Of a DNA stretch of 64,000 nucleotides, positions 23,901-33,904 are shown one piece after another (within the stretch, counting starts at the first letter, position 1; every line of letters starts with the position of its first letter). The notes under the pieces were generated by a model that had not been told where the DNA came from, made no database searches, and was given only the letters and a program-made list of their open reading frames with translations. This DNA is from Ceratodon purpureus. Its lineage: Eukaryota > Streptophyta > Bryopsida > Pseudoditrichales > Ditrichaceae. Position numbers and translations under genes: made by a program. The stretch is from NCBI GenBank assembly GCA_014871385.1, contig CM026426.1:98358861-98422860 (forward strand). Direction: 5' to 3'.

Positions 23901-24165
23901 CGGCAAGCTTAGAGGATCCTGCAGCAGGTGGGGGCAACTCAAAAAGAACCGGACCATCAAACTTCGCAGGCAAGTACTCAACTCTCGCATGTCTAATAGT
24001 GGAATAGTCTATCTTTTTCAAAATGTTTTTTGAACCACGGGTTTTAGCAATCTCTTTAAGGAGCGGAACAATGCTAACTGTGACCTGAGACAATGAAGGA
24101 GAGACACTGGAAGGAGGAGCATCAGCCCGGACCTTAGGCACCAACTTGACGGGACTGACTTCGTC
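20917..24165 (-). pseudogene. MULE transposase with SWIM zinc finger
   Basis: This is the Mutator-type transposase that cuts and joins the element ends. From the N-terminus it has a cysteine-rich DNA-binding part (VGWLRCTNEECDFLKR, then VCKVCKDPPSC and HIGTHDHPV), a MULE DDE-type core (VMTIATCDMQSEDTDAQLVF; FKGFMADNAQANWNAVR; CLFHWTQNM) and, after an intron of about 106 bp (22411-22516), EMPTCNLAETVHNKW, a long polar linker and a SWIM finger (CTCPAF...FTYCKHLYY) near the C-terminus. It carries a frameshift near 23190 and an in-frame TAG near 22709, so it is inactive as it stands unless I have missed an intron. The first codon is unclear because the upstream part runs into hairpin repeats. It is divergent from the methyltransferase-like gene. 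Confidence 0.82.
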
Positions 24166-24167
24166 AC

Positions 24168-24346
24168 CATGGACACTCTGGAGGTACTGCCGTTGCCGGC
24201 AGTACCATCCGATGACCTGGTGAGCATGGCGAAAAGGGATGCGGGGCTGCACCCTTGGGGTACCGCCGGCAACCGCAGTACCCCAAGGCTGTCCACGGAG
24301 AGAACTCCATGGACGGTCTGGAGGTACTGCCGTTGCCGGCAGTACC
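24168..24346. repeat. Three-hairpin module between divergent MULE genes
   Basis: Two identical 24-nt hairpins (24183-24206 and 24323-24346; stem GGTACTGCCG, loop TTGC) flank a longer variant (24254-24287; stem beginning CTTGGGGTAC). The outer two are embedded in 39-bp direct repeats. The module sits between the start of the transposase and the methyltransferase-like gene. A matching module in opposite orientation is at 25925-26065. Confidence 0.9.
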
Positions 24347-24490
24347 ATTCAGTGGTTTAGTTCGTTTTGATAATGTTGACATACCATGTTTGTTCACTAA
24401 ATTGCTTAGGGGTTTCAAAGTCCACGTCTTACAGTGTCGATTTATTACATGTGAACTCATTTAAAATAATTGTGAGTGTGTCTTGCACAG

Positions 24491-27400
24491 AGGCTGATGC
24501 GGCCCCGTTGACGGAATTGGAGGTGAATCTTAAGCTCAATGAGCTGGTGGGGAAGGCCCAAACGAATACAGCATCGCGGTTAGATCAACTGAGATGGAAG
24601 CCTACTAAGAAGGGAAAACTTCACATACCTCTTTGTAGAATGATGGCACTACCTGTAGTGAGGCCGTCGTTGAAGAATGATGTTCTTACATTGTCATCGC
24701 ATTTCACTAGCTGCGGTTACCTCGAGGGAAATGGTTATTTCTATGTGGCTCTTGAAGACAATCATGGTAAAACCAGGGATGTTACAAAGGCCATTTCTGA
24801 TAAATGGAGTGTGGAATGGCAAGCTCGAAACGAGGAATTTGAACAAGAGCTACTTGCAGATGATGATCTTAAACTGTTTTCGAATAAGATGTTTATGGTT
24901 TGGGACGGGAATCATAGACTTCAGGCATGGCTCCCTGTCATTGACCAATTTCATTCAGGAGATCTCTCATGGCATTTCAGAGTGGAGAGTATTATCCTTG
25001 ACCCGAAGGGCGAGGTTGCATTAGTACTGGAGGCTCTACACGAAGTAAACTGGTAAGACTTACATTCGATTCACATGCATTTCGATTTCATGTACTTGTC
25101 CATTTCATACCTAAACTCCTTTTTGTAATGTACAGGAGGAACCAGAAATCTCATGTCGAGACCAACATGGTTCATAAACTTTATCGCATTCAGAGCATTG
25201 GAACTCAACCCTTTTCCTATTTCGAGGGAATTGTGAGCAAGGCAACATTGGACAGTGCAAAAGCGAAGCAAACCGGAGCAAAACGTACGTGGTATACATT
25301 GACATTGGAAGGGCTGAATTCTGTGCTTCATCAGATATGATCCAATTCCGAATTTTTTTTAACTTGCATGTGAGCTTCATATTAAATTCTAAAACACTTG
25401 TACACTTCTGGTTGCAGCAAGGATTAGGGGAGGCCGCATCAGCTGCAAAACGTCGCTTTTACGAGAGGTATCCGGAGCCGCATCAGTGGACCTCAAAATC
25501 TGTGGACGAGTGGATCAGTAAGGCCGTGAAGAGAACTGCAGACACATTCCTCAGTGAATTGAAGAAGCTTCTTCCCATAGCGGACCCAGTCAACACTACA
25601 GCCTTCCTTGAGCAAATAAAATTACACTACGAGAAGTACGACGACTCCCCTGAGATGACTCAGGAGAAGCTGTGGATGTTAGCGACATCAGCGATGCCCC
25701 CGAAGATGAAAGTGAAGTGGCTCCAGCGCTGGAACTTGTCTCCCTCAATCCGTGAGTCACATAGATTTCCGAAGCCGAAGTTCTCGGATGTTATTTTCCC
25801 ACCTTGGCTGCACAAGGCTACTTGGTGGGCGCAGGTGAGGTTTCCTATAATTTCACATTCACTCTATTTTTAAAATAAGTTTTTTTCTATTTTATTAAAA
25901 CTAATTTTGCATGAGCTCGACCAGGGTACTGCCGGCAACGGCAGTACCAAGAGACTGCTCAGTCTAAGGGCAATGCAGTTGCCCGCAGTACCATGGCCCT
26001 GCCCATCAGCGACGTTACCATGCGTCGATGAGCTGGGCTAGGGTATTGCCGGCAACGGCAGTACCAAATGAGTGGCTATATTTTTTTTAAAATTATTTTT
26101 GATGTTCAATTCATGCTTTGTTTTAGGTAGTTTACAATTCTAAGCTATATGATGTTGGCGTTGCAGTTGGCAGTCAAGGTGGAAGACCTCTTCTCCCATG
26201 TGATTGATGATATGGGGGTTAGTATCAATTATGAGCCTGAGGGTGAAGATCCTATTGAGCGTATTTTTGATTATGTCGAGTCTATGCGATGCTCCTTGTG
26301 GGACGTTGCTTTTTTCCGGGAGCTCAAAGGTCCCGACCAGGTGCACAAGAACAAGACTTCAGATCAGATGCCCAGTTTCCCTCAAGCTGTTAAGAGGGTT
26401 CTTTTTAGGTACTTCAAGTACATTCTCTATCCTCGCAAGGCAGTATCTAAAGTTCCTGCATTTTTCGCGAATTATTTAGATCTCAGTAGCACTGAGTGTA
26501 TGTATACTCCTGCCATGCTTAAAGCTTGGGACCCCATTCATTATGATAGATGTGGTTGGTATATGGATTGTCCACCCAAGAAGCCCCCGGCCTTTGATGT
26601 CCCTCTCCGAGATTCGAATCAGCCTGCTCTCTCGTTGCTTCCAGCTAAAGCAGCCCCCGAAGTTATGGCTAAGTCACCCCCAACTCGAAAGGGCAGGAAT
26701 AGGAAAGGCAAGGGGGCTCGGAAGGGTCGAGTTCTCAAGAGAAAGGCGGATGAATTAGAGGATGATCAGGACGAAGATATTCCGGCTACAACCGCGGCTG
26801 GTAAAGAGCCCAAGTCCGTGCCGGCTGAGGGTCAGAGTGTTGAGAATGGTGAGGAGGGAATCGAGGTAGACACAGTCAGTGCTCCTCTGGAGCAACCGAC
26901 TCAATCCGACAAGCGCCCTCATATATCTCCGATAGGGGCAGCATCACCGCATGAGCAAACACCCCCTTCTTTGAAGTCCATGAAATTGCTGCAGCCAGTT
27001 TCTTCTTCCAGTACATCTAGCACAGTTCTTGTTCTGAATGACACATTCCCGGGCATGGTGAAGTTCAAATCAGAGAACAAGAAGTTCCCACCCACGTATG
27101 ATGCAATGACCTCTTTTTTGAGAAAGGTATAATTTTAAACCAATTCTTTTCAATTCTTGCTGTCTTATCCTTATTTGTATTTGGGAAGTTATGACTGATT
27201 CACTACTTTCAGGTCAGAGCTGGTAAGGAGTTCTCTTTCAAGGTACAGTTTTCGGATAGGCCTTCATGTGACCTGGTTATAGCAGAGTACCCAGACGGTC
27301 TGCCAGTACCAGGAGTGTCACAGCCCCCTACGTCTATTCCTTCGTGGAATGAGAAGGTTCATAATTTTTTGGAACTTGTCGTTGGTTTTTCTGGAGGATT

Positions 27401-28998
27401 TCTTCATGACAACGGGGCACTACTTATTTTCTACCCAGACAACCTCCAGATTAAGAAAGAATTATCGCGATTTTTTAATAACAATAATCTGATAGAGAAG
27501 CAAGAGTGGACAGTCATCAATTCCCTCCACTTATGTCACCCCTTGGACTCTTCAAAGTTTGTAAGTTCTACCTCCTTCTTCTTCAATTTCTTTAATGTTG
27601 TAATTCCTTTAAAACTATCTTCTAATACTGACAAATTCATTATTCCCAGACTTTGAAATCGCGAGTTATTGCCCTTGTCCGCACCCTTCCTTCTTCTGTC
27701 ACGAGACAGCCAAAAGAGCTCCTCTATGGTGCCAATCCTGAGTTTCGGAATGTTGACTTGGTGAGGGATGATGTTGTCTTCAATGTCGTCACTTCTGAGA
27801 CGGCCCTTAAGAAGACAAAAGACTGCGCTTTCTGGAGAGGTCCTAAAGAAAAATCAGATTCTTTACTACAACTTTTTGAGACTGCATTATGTCCAAGTGA
27901 TGGAGTTATCGTGGACCTTAGCACTGGATCTGGTCAGTAATATTTTACCTGGATTTTCATTTTTTTAAAATATTGTTTTCGAGGATAAGAATTAATTATT
28001 GTTTCTTGATTCAGGAGCCTCTGTTAGGGCTGCTCGGGCTGCTTCCAGGCACATTGTTGCACTTGAAGGTGATACGTCGATATTCAAAGAGGTTCTCGAA
28101 CCTCTTATGTTCATTCCTAAATTATTACCACTAGCTATGCCTGTTCACACAGAAGACCTTGTAGACTCTAATGACGAAGAACCCCTTCCTGATAAGGGAA
28201 AAGTTAATCTATGTAAGTAAGTTCCGCCCTCGTCCCATTTTCACAATGTTTTGGCCCCACTTTACTTTTCCAATCCATCTTTTATTGCTTCTTTAATTTC
28301 TTCCTCTTCCCATGGCCCACTCCCTCTCGTTTAGCACACTCTTCAGAATTTATATATTTACCCCTGCCCCCTAACCTCCTTCCTATGTCATCGATTCCCT
28401 TCCCCTGTCCCTGTCTCTCTCTCCCTCTTTATCTCCCTCTATATCTCCCTCTATCTCCCCACCCCTCCCCCCTTCCCTCTATCTCCCCACCTCTCCCCCC
28501 GTCCCTCTATCTCCCCACCCCTCCCCCGTCCCTCTATCTCCCCACCCCTCCCCCCGTCCCTCTATCTCCCCTCCCCTCCCCCCGTCCCCCTATCTCCCCA
28601 CCCTTCCTCCCGTCCCTCTATCTCCCCACCCCTCCCCCCGTCCCTCTATCTCCCCACCCCTCCCCCCGTCCCTCTATCTCCCCACCCCTCCCCCCGTCCC
28701 TCTATCTCCCCACCCCTCCCCCCCAGCCCACCGCACCCCTCCCCCGAAGCCCATCCCACAACTCCCCCCCACCCCACCCCACCCCTCCTCCCCGACCTTC
28801 CCCTACTCTACATCTGCCTGTATGTCCACACTGCTCTCCCTATCCCTCATTCCCTCTATATAATCGTCTCTCTTCCCACCCCTCCCCCGGCTTTCCCTCC
28901 CACTACATCAGCCTCTGTCTCCCTACCCCTCTCCCTATCTCTCAACCCTGCACATGAGTTTTAACAACATTTAATTCTGTTTTTTGCAGTCACTTGAA
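24491..28998 (+). CDS. ParB-like / beta-class DNA methyltransferase-like fusion protein
   Basis: Eight exons with GT/AG borders and consistent phase: 24491-25052, 25136-25284, 25422-25834, 26167-27126, 27213-27560, 27650-27932, 28015-28212 and 28991-28998. They give about 970 residues with no stop; the first coding exon upstream is not identified. Residues about 40-190 resemble a ParB/sulfiredoxin-type domain (RMMALPVVRPS; KMFMVWDGNHRLQAWLPV). A basic stretch near residue 560 (RKGRNRKGKGARKG) may be a nuclear signal. The last 280 residues follow beta-class N4/N6 methyltransferase order: CDLVIAEYPDG at the catalytic motif position, GGFLHDNGALLIFYP, and finally the SAM-binding-type VDLSTGSGASVRAARAA with HIVALEGD. 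The usual (D/N/S)PP(Y/F/W) is replaced by EYPD, so catalysis is doubtful. ParB plus methylase fusions are known in phages and bacteria. It may act on the element's own DNA or chromatin; that is inference. Confidence 0.6.
25925..26065. repeat. Second three-hairpin module, in intron 3 of the methyltransferase-like gene
   Basis: 25925-25948 is the exact reverse complement of the 24-nt hairpin at 24183. 26042-26065 is the same with one change. A diverged partial copy lies between them (25974-25992). The outer, variant, outer plan equals that of the module at 24168-24346, inverted, with 117 instead of 140 bp between outer copies. Confidence 0.88.
28380..28950 (+). repeat. C/T-only tandem repeat in the last intron
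   Basis: This is a long block of almost pure pyrimidine on the plus strand, with a core from about 28450 to 28730 made of units like CCCTCTATCTCCCCACCCCT. It lies in the intron before the 8-nt last coding exon of the methyltransferase-like gene. An open frame of S/P/L composition here is an artefact. Confidence 0.88.
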
Positions 28999-30168
28999 AC
29001 TGAAAGATCTGTGGCGCGTTGCATCGTCTCCAACAAGTCCTACTTTTTGATTACCAGAGTATGCCGAATTTCAAGCTTGTGCTCTTGCAGAACTTTCCAC
29101 AAGTAGCTCTAGCGCATCAACAAGCTCTAACATAAATTACGATCCTAGAGTTCTATATTATATCAATCATAGTGCCTCTAAGGATGAGGTAGAATTTGTA
29201 CCTTAGATTTTCTTTCAATGTTTAAATTTTGAATGTCTTCTTTGGCATATTCGTTTTTTGTTCTTCTCTATTTAGTGATTATTTCGTTTAAATAGTATTA
29301 TAACAGAATTCCATAGCCGAGTCCCAATACTAAAATTCTTAATTAGTTTCGGCTCTAATGCGCATTTACGTAAATTCTAGTAAATGAGGCACTACTTAAT
29401 GAATTAGAGCCATTTCTAATGAGTTTGAATATTTGCTTCTCTATATGCGCAAACTTTACTGCCGAGTAATTCCACTTCCGAATTCAGTGAATTGGCGGAC
29501 CGTTTTAAATTCATGGACACACGGTTAAACATGTGGAACCATTTTTCTCTACTTGTAGATCTAACTTATTATCATTCTTCCCTTCTCTTTTTCATTTCAG
29601 TAACTCAGAGATTGCATGTGAATTTTATAAACTAAACAGATATACAAATTTAATTAGATCAGAAGGCCAGTAATTCATGAGGATCAACATTTGTTGTTTG
29701 CAAGTCTTCCCATTTAAAATTAATGTCGAATTCGTTAGAATTCAGTAAGGACTACGTGAGTTGGTGTCGGCCCAGATGTTTTTACAATTGGCTTATGTTC
29801 GAGACGACACTAATATAATGGACTTACTTAGGCCTATTTAACAGACACCATAAAATACAATTCAGTGTCATTTTAATTAGCACCTCATAGAATACCATTT
29901 TAACATTGAAAATTGGTCTCATCAGAATTGAGTCTTGAATTCAGTACTTACTACAATTCAGATATATCATTCCAAAATTGTAATATCTAATTAACCGACC
30001 TATGACATTTCATGAAGTATTAATAAAAATTTCTTCGTTCGCATATTACAGTAGTCACTATATATAACAATAATAATAGAAGCCCTCAGATACAATGGAC
30101 CAATATTTCATGTTGTCGCAACATCTATCCGCCATTAAATCTGCCGATTTAGAGATGGAGTGGTCTTC
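28999..30168. other. AT-rich MULE interior, no gene seen
   Basis: This lies between the convergent ends of the methyltransferase-like and RING-like genes and presumably contains both 3' untranslated regions. I see no coding pattern or repeat worth naming. Confidence 0.6.
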
Positions 30169-31662
30169 TCAAGTCTTCAATCCATTCATTGTTGGTCCCT
30201 TGGCACTATCCCTTGCAGCATTAAGAACTGCTGCAAAACTACTACACTCCGCCTCCTGTTTGCTATTCAGCTGACCACCAAACTGAGCAACCCAAGGCTC
30301 GGAGAGATGCATGGGAGACGATGCCAAAAGTACATCCTTGCAAATCACACATCGGTAACTCTGCAACAAGATCATCTCTGCGGCACAAGGAGGGTGCAAA
30401 ACACAACCGCAAGAAGACAGTACAGCTGCTTTCCAAATAAATCCGAGCCCACAGTAAGAACAATTATCTTTACCTGAATATCCCATGGGAGGAATGGATT
30501 GAACCTGTGGATACTCAAACACTCTTGGTGTTTTAAGAATGAGTGTCTCCTCTCTCGCGGCCCTCACTGCTTTTTTACATAGCTCTAATTCTCCCTTGTA
30601 ATCCGCCAGTAATTTAGCTTCATTCCCCATCTGTAATTCCAGGTCAACAACATCTTTTCGGATTTGGGCATCGACTTCCCTCATATATGCGAGGTCTTTG
30701 TGCAACTCCTCTACCTCGGCAATGGTCTCCTTGTACAAAACAGTAGCACCCTTGCTACGTAGAATTTGCCTCGCCTCCTTCAGTTTCGCAGAATACTTGT
30801 CATTCAAATCCTCTTCTACTGCCTCAAGTGATTCTCCTCTCATCCTTTCGAGACTCGAATTATACTTCTGCCGTATATCGTGTAGGCGATCCTCAATTGA
30901 CTCAACTTCCTTTATCTTTTGCTGCTCCAGTTCCAATGCAGCCTTCAACTCGCAACCCCGATCATCAGGCTGTGCCACAACTGTACCTGAGTGAGAGAGC
31001 TCCTTGATTATCCTGCACAATCCTTCTACTTGACATCTGGTTGCAACTGGGCCGAGCTTCGATGGATTTCGACAAGCAAACTTCTGTCGCATTTGGTGTC
31101 GGTCCAATGCCTCAGCGCACCAGTTAACTTGTTTCCCGTACACAAAAGAAGCAAAACAAGCTCTTAGAAAACGTAGACAAAAGTAGTTGTTGTGGGGCCG
31201 ATTACCATAGACCTTGAAATATTGTTGTCCAAACGTCTTCAGCTGGTCATCATCCTCGCATCTTGAGAACTCGTATCGCCCCTTCGAAGCTCCTGTTTTC
31301 CACACCGTCCCTATTTCTTCATCAGTGATGAAAGCATAACACTTGGCCACATCCTTTAGAAGCGGGCCTTGGTCGGAGAGACCAACGACCTCAGTGAAAA
31401 ACACTCTCCCGTACTCGGCATCACGCCCTTTCAACATTGGCGCAGCATCAAGCATCCTCTCACGGAGTCCCTCCTCAAATTCAGAAAGATCGAATGGGTC
31501 ACTAAACTCCTCGGTACTGAAAACTCTATCACTACCGCCTTCCCCCTCACTACGACCTACAGTATTATTGTCACTCAGATCCTGAACGTCTAGAACTTGA
31601 TGCATAGAACCCTGTGCTCTAGGTCTATGTTGTTTGCTCGCCTTCTTCCTCTTCGACGTCAT
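30169..31662 (-). CDS. Coiled-coil RING-like zinc-finger protein, MULE cargo
   Basis: This is an intronless open frame of 497 residues. The N-terminus is basic (MTSKRKKASKQHRPRAQG), perhaps a nuclear signal. Residues about 230-390 are long, charged, heptad-like helices, for example KIKEVESIEDRLHDIRQKYN, predicted by eye to form a coiled coil. Near the C-terminus is CSYC, then CGCVLHPPC, then CVIC. This spacing resembles a RING finger but one usual metal ligand appears missing (AAE after PPC). RING proteins are usually ubiquitin E3 ligases, and a coiled coil would allow dimerisation. It faces the methyltransferase-like gene tail to tail. No break is seen. It could instead be a structural zinc-binding protein without ligase activity. 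Confidence 0.6.
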   Translation of the reverse strand: MTSKRKKASKQHRPRAQGSMHQVLDVQDLSDNNTVGRSEGEGGSDRVFSTEEFSDPFDLSEFEEGLRERMLDAAPMLKGRDAEYGRVFFTEVVGLSDQGPLLKDVAKCYAFITDEEIGTVWKTGASKGRYEFSRCEDDDQLKTFGQQYFKVYGNRPHNNYFCLRFLRACFASFVYGKQVNWCAEALDRHQMRQKFACRNPSKLGPVATRCQVEGLCRIIKELSHSGTVVAQPDDRGCELKAALELEQQKIKEVESIEDRLHDIRQKYNSSLERMRGESLEAVEEDLNDKYSAKLKEARQILRSKGATVLYKETIAEVEELHKDLAYMREVDAQIRKDVVDLELQMGNEAKLLADYKGELELCKKAVRAAREETLILKTPRVFEYPQVQSIPPMGYSGKDNCSYCGLGFIWKAAVLSSCGCVLHPPCAAEMILLQSYRCVICKDVLLASSPMHLSEPWVAQFGGQLNSKQEAECSSFAAVLNAARDSAKGPTMNGLKT

Positions 31663-32716
31663 CTGATCCTGAACTTACTGGCAACAGTAGCAGCAGTAGT
31701 AATAGGACTTCTACAAGAACAGTGTCGGAACTACGAGCTTAAAATTCAGTAGTGAAGAACGTACATAGACTATTGGAAGAGAGACATAGAACTAGATCAC
31801 TGCTGCAACAGTGTGTAAGAGTTAGCAACGACTATAATCCTGGACCTAAACGGCGAGATGGATGAAATCCTAAGGGAAACTCATGACTTTATTTATTATG
31901 ATCACATGTTTTGAGAGGGAATTATATCTCCGTCGTACAAGAAGGAGGCGCCTTCATTAGAAACGGGCTATACAGAGTTTTCAGAGTTTAAATCTCACCC
32001 TAAACTTAGTGTCGGGTATTATTACATGTAATCAGGTCTCTTATACATATAATCGTCATAGGTTGGGAGAGGACATCTGGTTGAAATGATTAAATCATTT
32101 GAAAAGAAGTTCACCAGAAATTTAGGAACACTAAAGAATTAAGCTTCACATATAATATTACGATAGTAAATGAGAAATGAACTAACAGAGTAGATGTGTG
32201 CTCAGAATGGATTAAATAATTTGTATTGAAATTGGTATGTTTATTATATTAGATCAATAAGAAAAAGTCGAATGAAGTCTAAGTTTTCTGCGGTTAAAAT
32301 GTAAGGAAAAACAATAATTTTAGATACCGAAATATATAAATTTACCAAAATATAGAAATATATATACCAAAGTATATATAACTTTAGGTGCCGAAATTTT
32401 AGATACCGAAACATATTCAAAATGAAGACACGCCAATATATAATCAGTCAATTATTTTCCATCGCCCAAAACTTCATGATAGTAAAGGAGAAATGTACCA
32501 ACACACGTGCCTTCGATGGATGAAAAAAATTACAAAACAGTAGTACTCTGTATTAAAAACAAAGAATGAAGAAGTGGAATGAAAGGACTATTTTTGGGTG
32601 ATTATAATGTAAGAAACAGCTGAAACTATATAAACCCGAAATATATAATAAAGAATATCTCAAACACAGAAATAAGGGAAAAATCTGAAATTCATATATT
32701 CATAGTTATACCAATC
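31663..32716. other. AT-rich spacer between RING-like and F-box-like genes
   Basis: No coding pattern is seen. It should contain the promoter of the RING-like gene. TATAT-rich stretches near 32335-32410 repeat the phrases TAGATACCGAAA and ATACCAAAGTATATA. Confidence 0.55.
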
Positions 32717-33229
32717 TCATCTATGTTTAGGTGACACCCAAACACCATCACCTGCAATGAGTTTCTGTCCCTTTTCGAGCCACATTGATTGGTTACCATT
32801 GCTACTTAACAATGTCCTCAATTGCTCTAACTCACTGCAACTAAGTTCCCCAAGTGACGCTGTTTCTAGCCTGTCATTTCTAATTGGATTTGCTAATGAC
32901 CAAGACGTCTTAAAAATGTTCCAGTTCACATTGAAACGAATCGCTAAAAACTCATCCTTGGAAGTCCAGTGCCCTCCGGTATATGAATCATAATCCCACT
33001 TAGCAAGTCTGAGGCAAGCATACTCTGGACTGCTGTCAATCTCCCGTCTCCAGAGCTTCGAAACAGCACGAGCATTCTCAACATCTTGAAATGTAATCAC
33101 TGGTGTAGGAGTCCAATATTGTGCTCCAGTAGAGCCCACGGATTCCCAAGGGTCAGGTCCATCTGCCATCCTTCTCAGCAAATCCTGAAGAATTGTTTCA
33201 CAAGCAATGACTTCAAGGGAATCGCTCAT
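32717..33229 (-). CDS. Small F-box-like protein, MULE cargo (170 aa)
   Basis: This is a short intronless frame. Its N-terminal half, LEVIACETILQDLLRRMADGP followed by FQDVENARAVSKLWRREIDS and YACLRLAKWDY, has the helical pattern and the (A)RAV...W(R)R.I motif typical of F-box domains, which link substrates to SCF ubiquitin ligases through SKP1. The rest (SLGELSCSELEQLRTLLSSN and onward) is not recognised, and it lacks Kelch or LRR repeats. It is about 650 bp from the right end of the MULE and on the same strand as the RING-like gene. Similarity is by eye and modest. Confidence 0.45.
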   Translation of the reverse strand: MSDSLEVIACETILQDLLRRMADGPDPWESVGSTGAQYWTPTPVITFQDVENARAVSKLWRREIDSSPEYACLRLAKWDYDSYTGGHWTSKDEFLAIRFNVNWNIFKTSWSLANPIRNDRLETASLGELSCSELEQLRTLLSSNGNQSMWLEKGQKLIAGDGVWVSPKHR

Positions 33230-33782
33230 TCTCTCAAACTATGTCTACCATAAGCAACATTCACTTCAACGAACTGCTAATTGAAATAATATGAACTCAA
33301 ACCACCTACGTTTATATGGAACAAAAATTGACTTAAGAATGCTTCAATACATCTTAGCCAAAGACGAAGAAATTATCAAATACGTGAAGCATTTCTAGGA
33401 TGTATATAATTTTGGACTCATTATCAGCATTATTGTACATCTTATTTAAATATTCGAAGAAGTTTTCAACAATATAATTTCTGATTTGCAATATTCCTTT
33501 CAGTATAGCAAAAGCGTTGAAGACGTGGACCTCATTTAGTAGTATATTCTCAATTTTTTCAATATTAAATGTTCTAATCTAAAAACATCATGCTGGAATA
33601 CTCGTATCTAGATCCAATAAGGGACCAAATCTAAAGGAATGTATGCATGACGTCATCATGACATCAGCCCTAATTTGTATCTTAGAGAACAAACGTAATA
33701 AATTCTTACCAGAGATAACCCTGATTTCCAAGGTAATATACTCTTTTCCTAAAAAAAGTGTCAAGATCAAGCCTTAATTTAG
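33230..33782. other. MULE right arm, noncoding
   Basis: AT-rich DNA lies between the F-box-like gene and the right inverted-repeat region. No gene is seen. Confidence 0.6.
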
Positions 33783-33892
33783 TAATTTTCCACGGTTATA
33801 GGGTCTACTTTGCTTTTGAAAATTTCGCTAATTGTCAATTCTGTGCTCTCCATTCTGTGCTCTCCGCTCTCCGCTCACATACGAACTTTCCC
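33783..33892 (-). repeat. MULE right terminal inverted repeat region
   Basis: This contains the inverted partners of the left-end blocks: CCACGGTTATAGGGT near 33783-33798 and the CTCTCCGCTCTCCGCTCAC block ending near 33877. CTGTGCTCTCCATTCTGTGC beside it is a diverged repeat of the same unit. Confidence 0.75.
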
Positions 33893-33904
33893 CCAGAGAA
33901 GTCG
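33893..33904. repeat. MULE target-site duplication, right copy
   Basis: CCAGAGAAGTCG matches 18960-18971, and the tnp2 frame resumes directly after it. Confidence 0.9.

Larger units (their letters stand above)
18972..33892. mobile_element. Mutator-like element with cargo genes (14.9 kb)
   Basis: The ends are inverted: GTACGTGAGCGGAGAGCG starting at 18982 corresponds on the other strand at 33884-33867 with one mismatch. A second inverted block, ACCCTATAACCGTGGA, lies near 19163-19178 and 33798-33783. A 9-12-bp target duplication flanks the element. Inside are, in order, a small plus-strand gene, a MULE transposase (minus), a ParB/DNA-methyltransferase-like gene (plus), a RING-like gene (minus) and an F-box-like gene (minus). 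Autonomous MULEs normally carry one or two genes in 3-10 kb, so this one is large and cargo-rich. The transposase is damaged; the main cargo frames are open. It inserted after the CACTA element was in place. Confidence 0.88.

Noticed and set aside
28385-28957. 190-codon open frame rich in P, S and L
   Set aside because: It is a translation of the pyrimidine tandem repeat in an intron.
24491-28998. Bacterial contamination as the source of the methyltransferase-like gene
   Set aside because: It has seven spliceosomal introns in consistent phase and lies inside a plant-type MULE that is itself inside a CACTA gene.
32330-32420. Small array of TAGATACCGAAA-like repeats as a CRISPR-like array
   Set aside because: Units are imperfect and AT-rich with no regular spacers, in a eukaryotic transposon.
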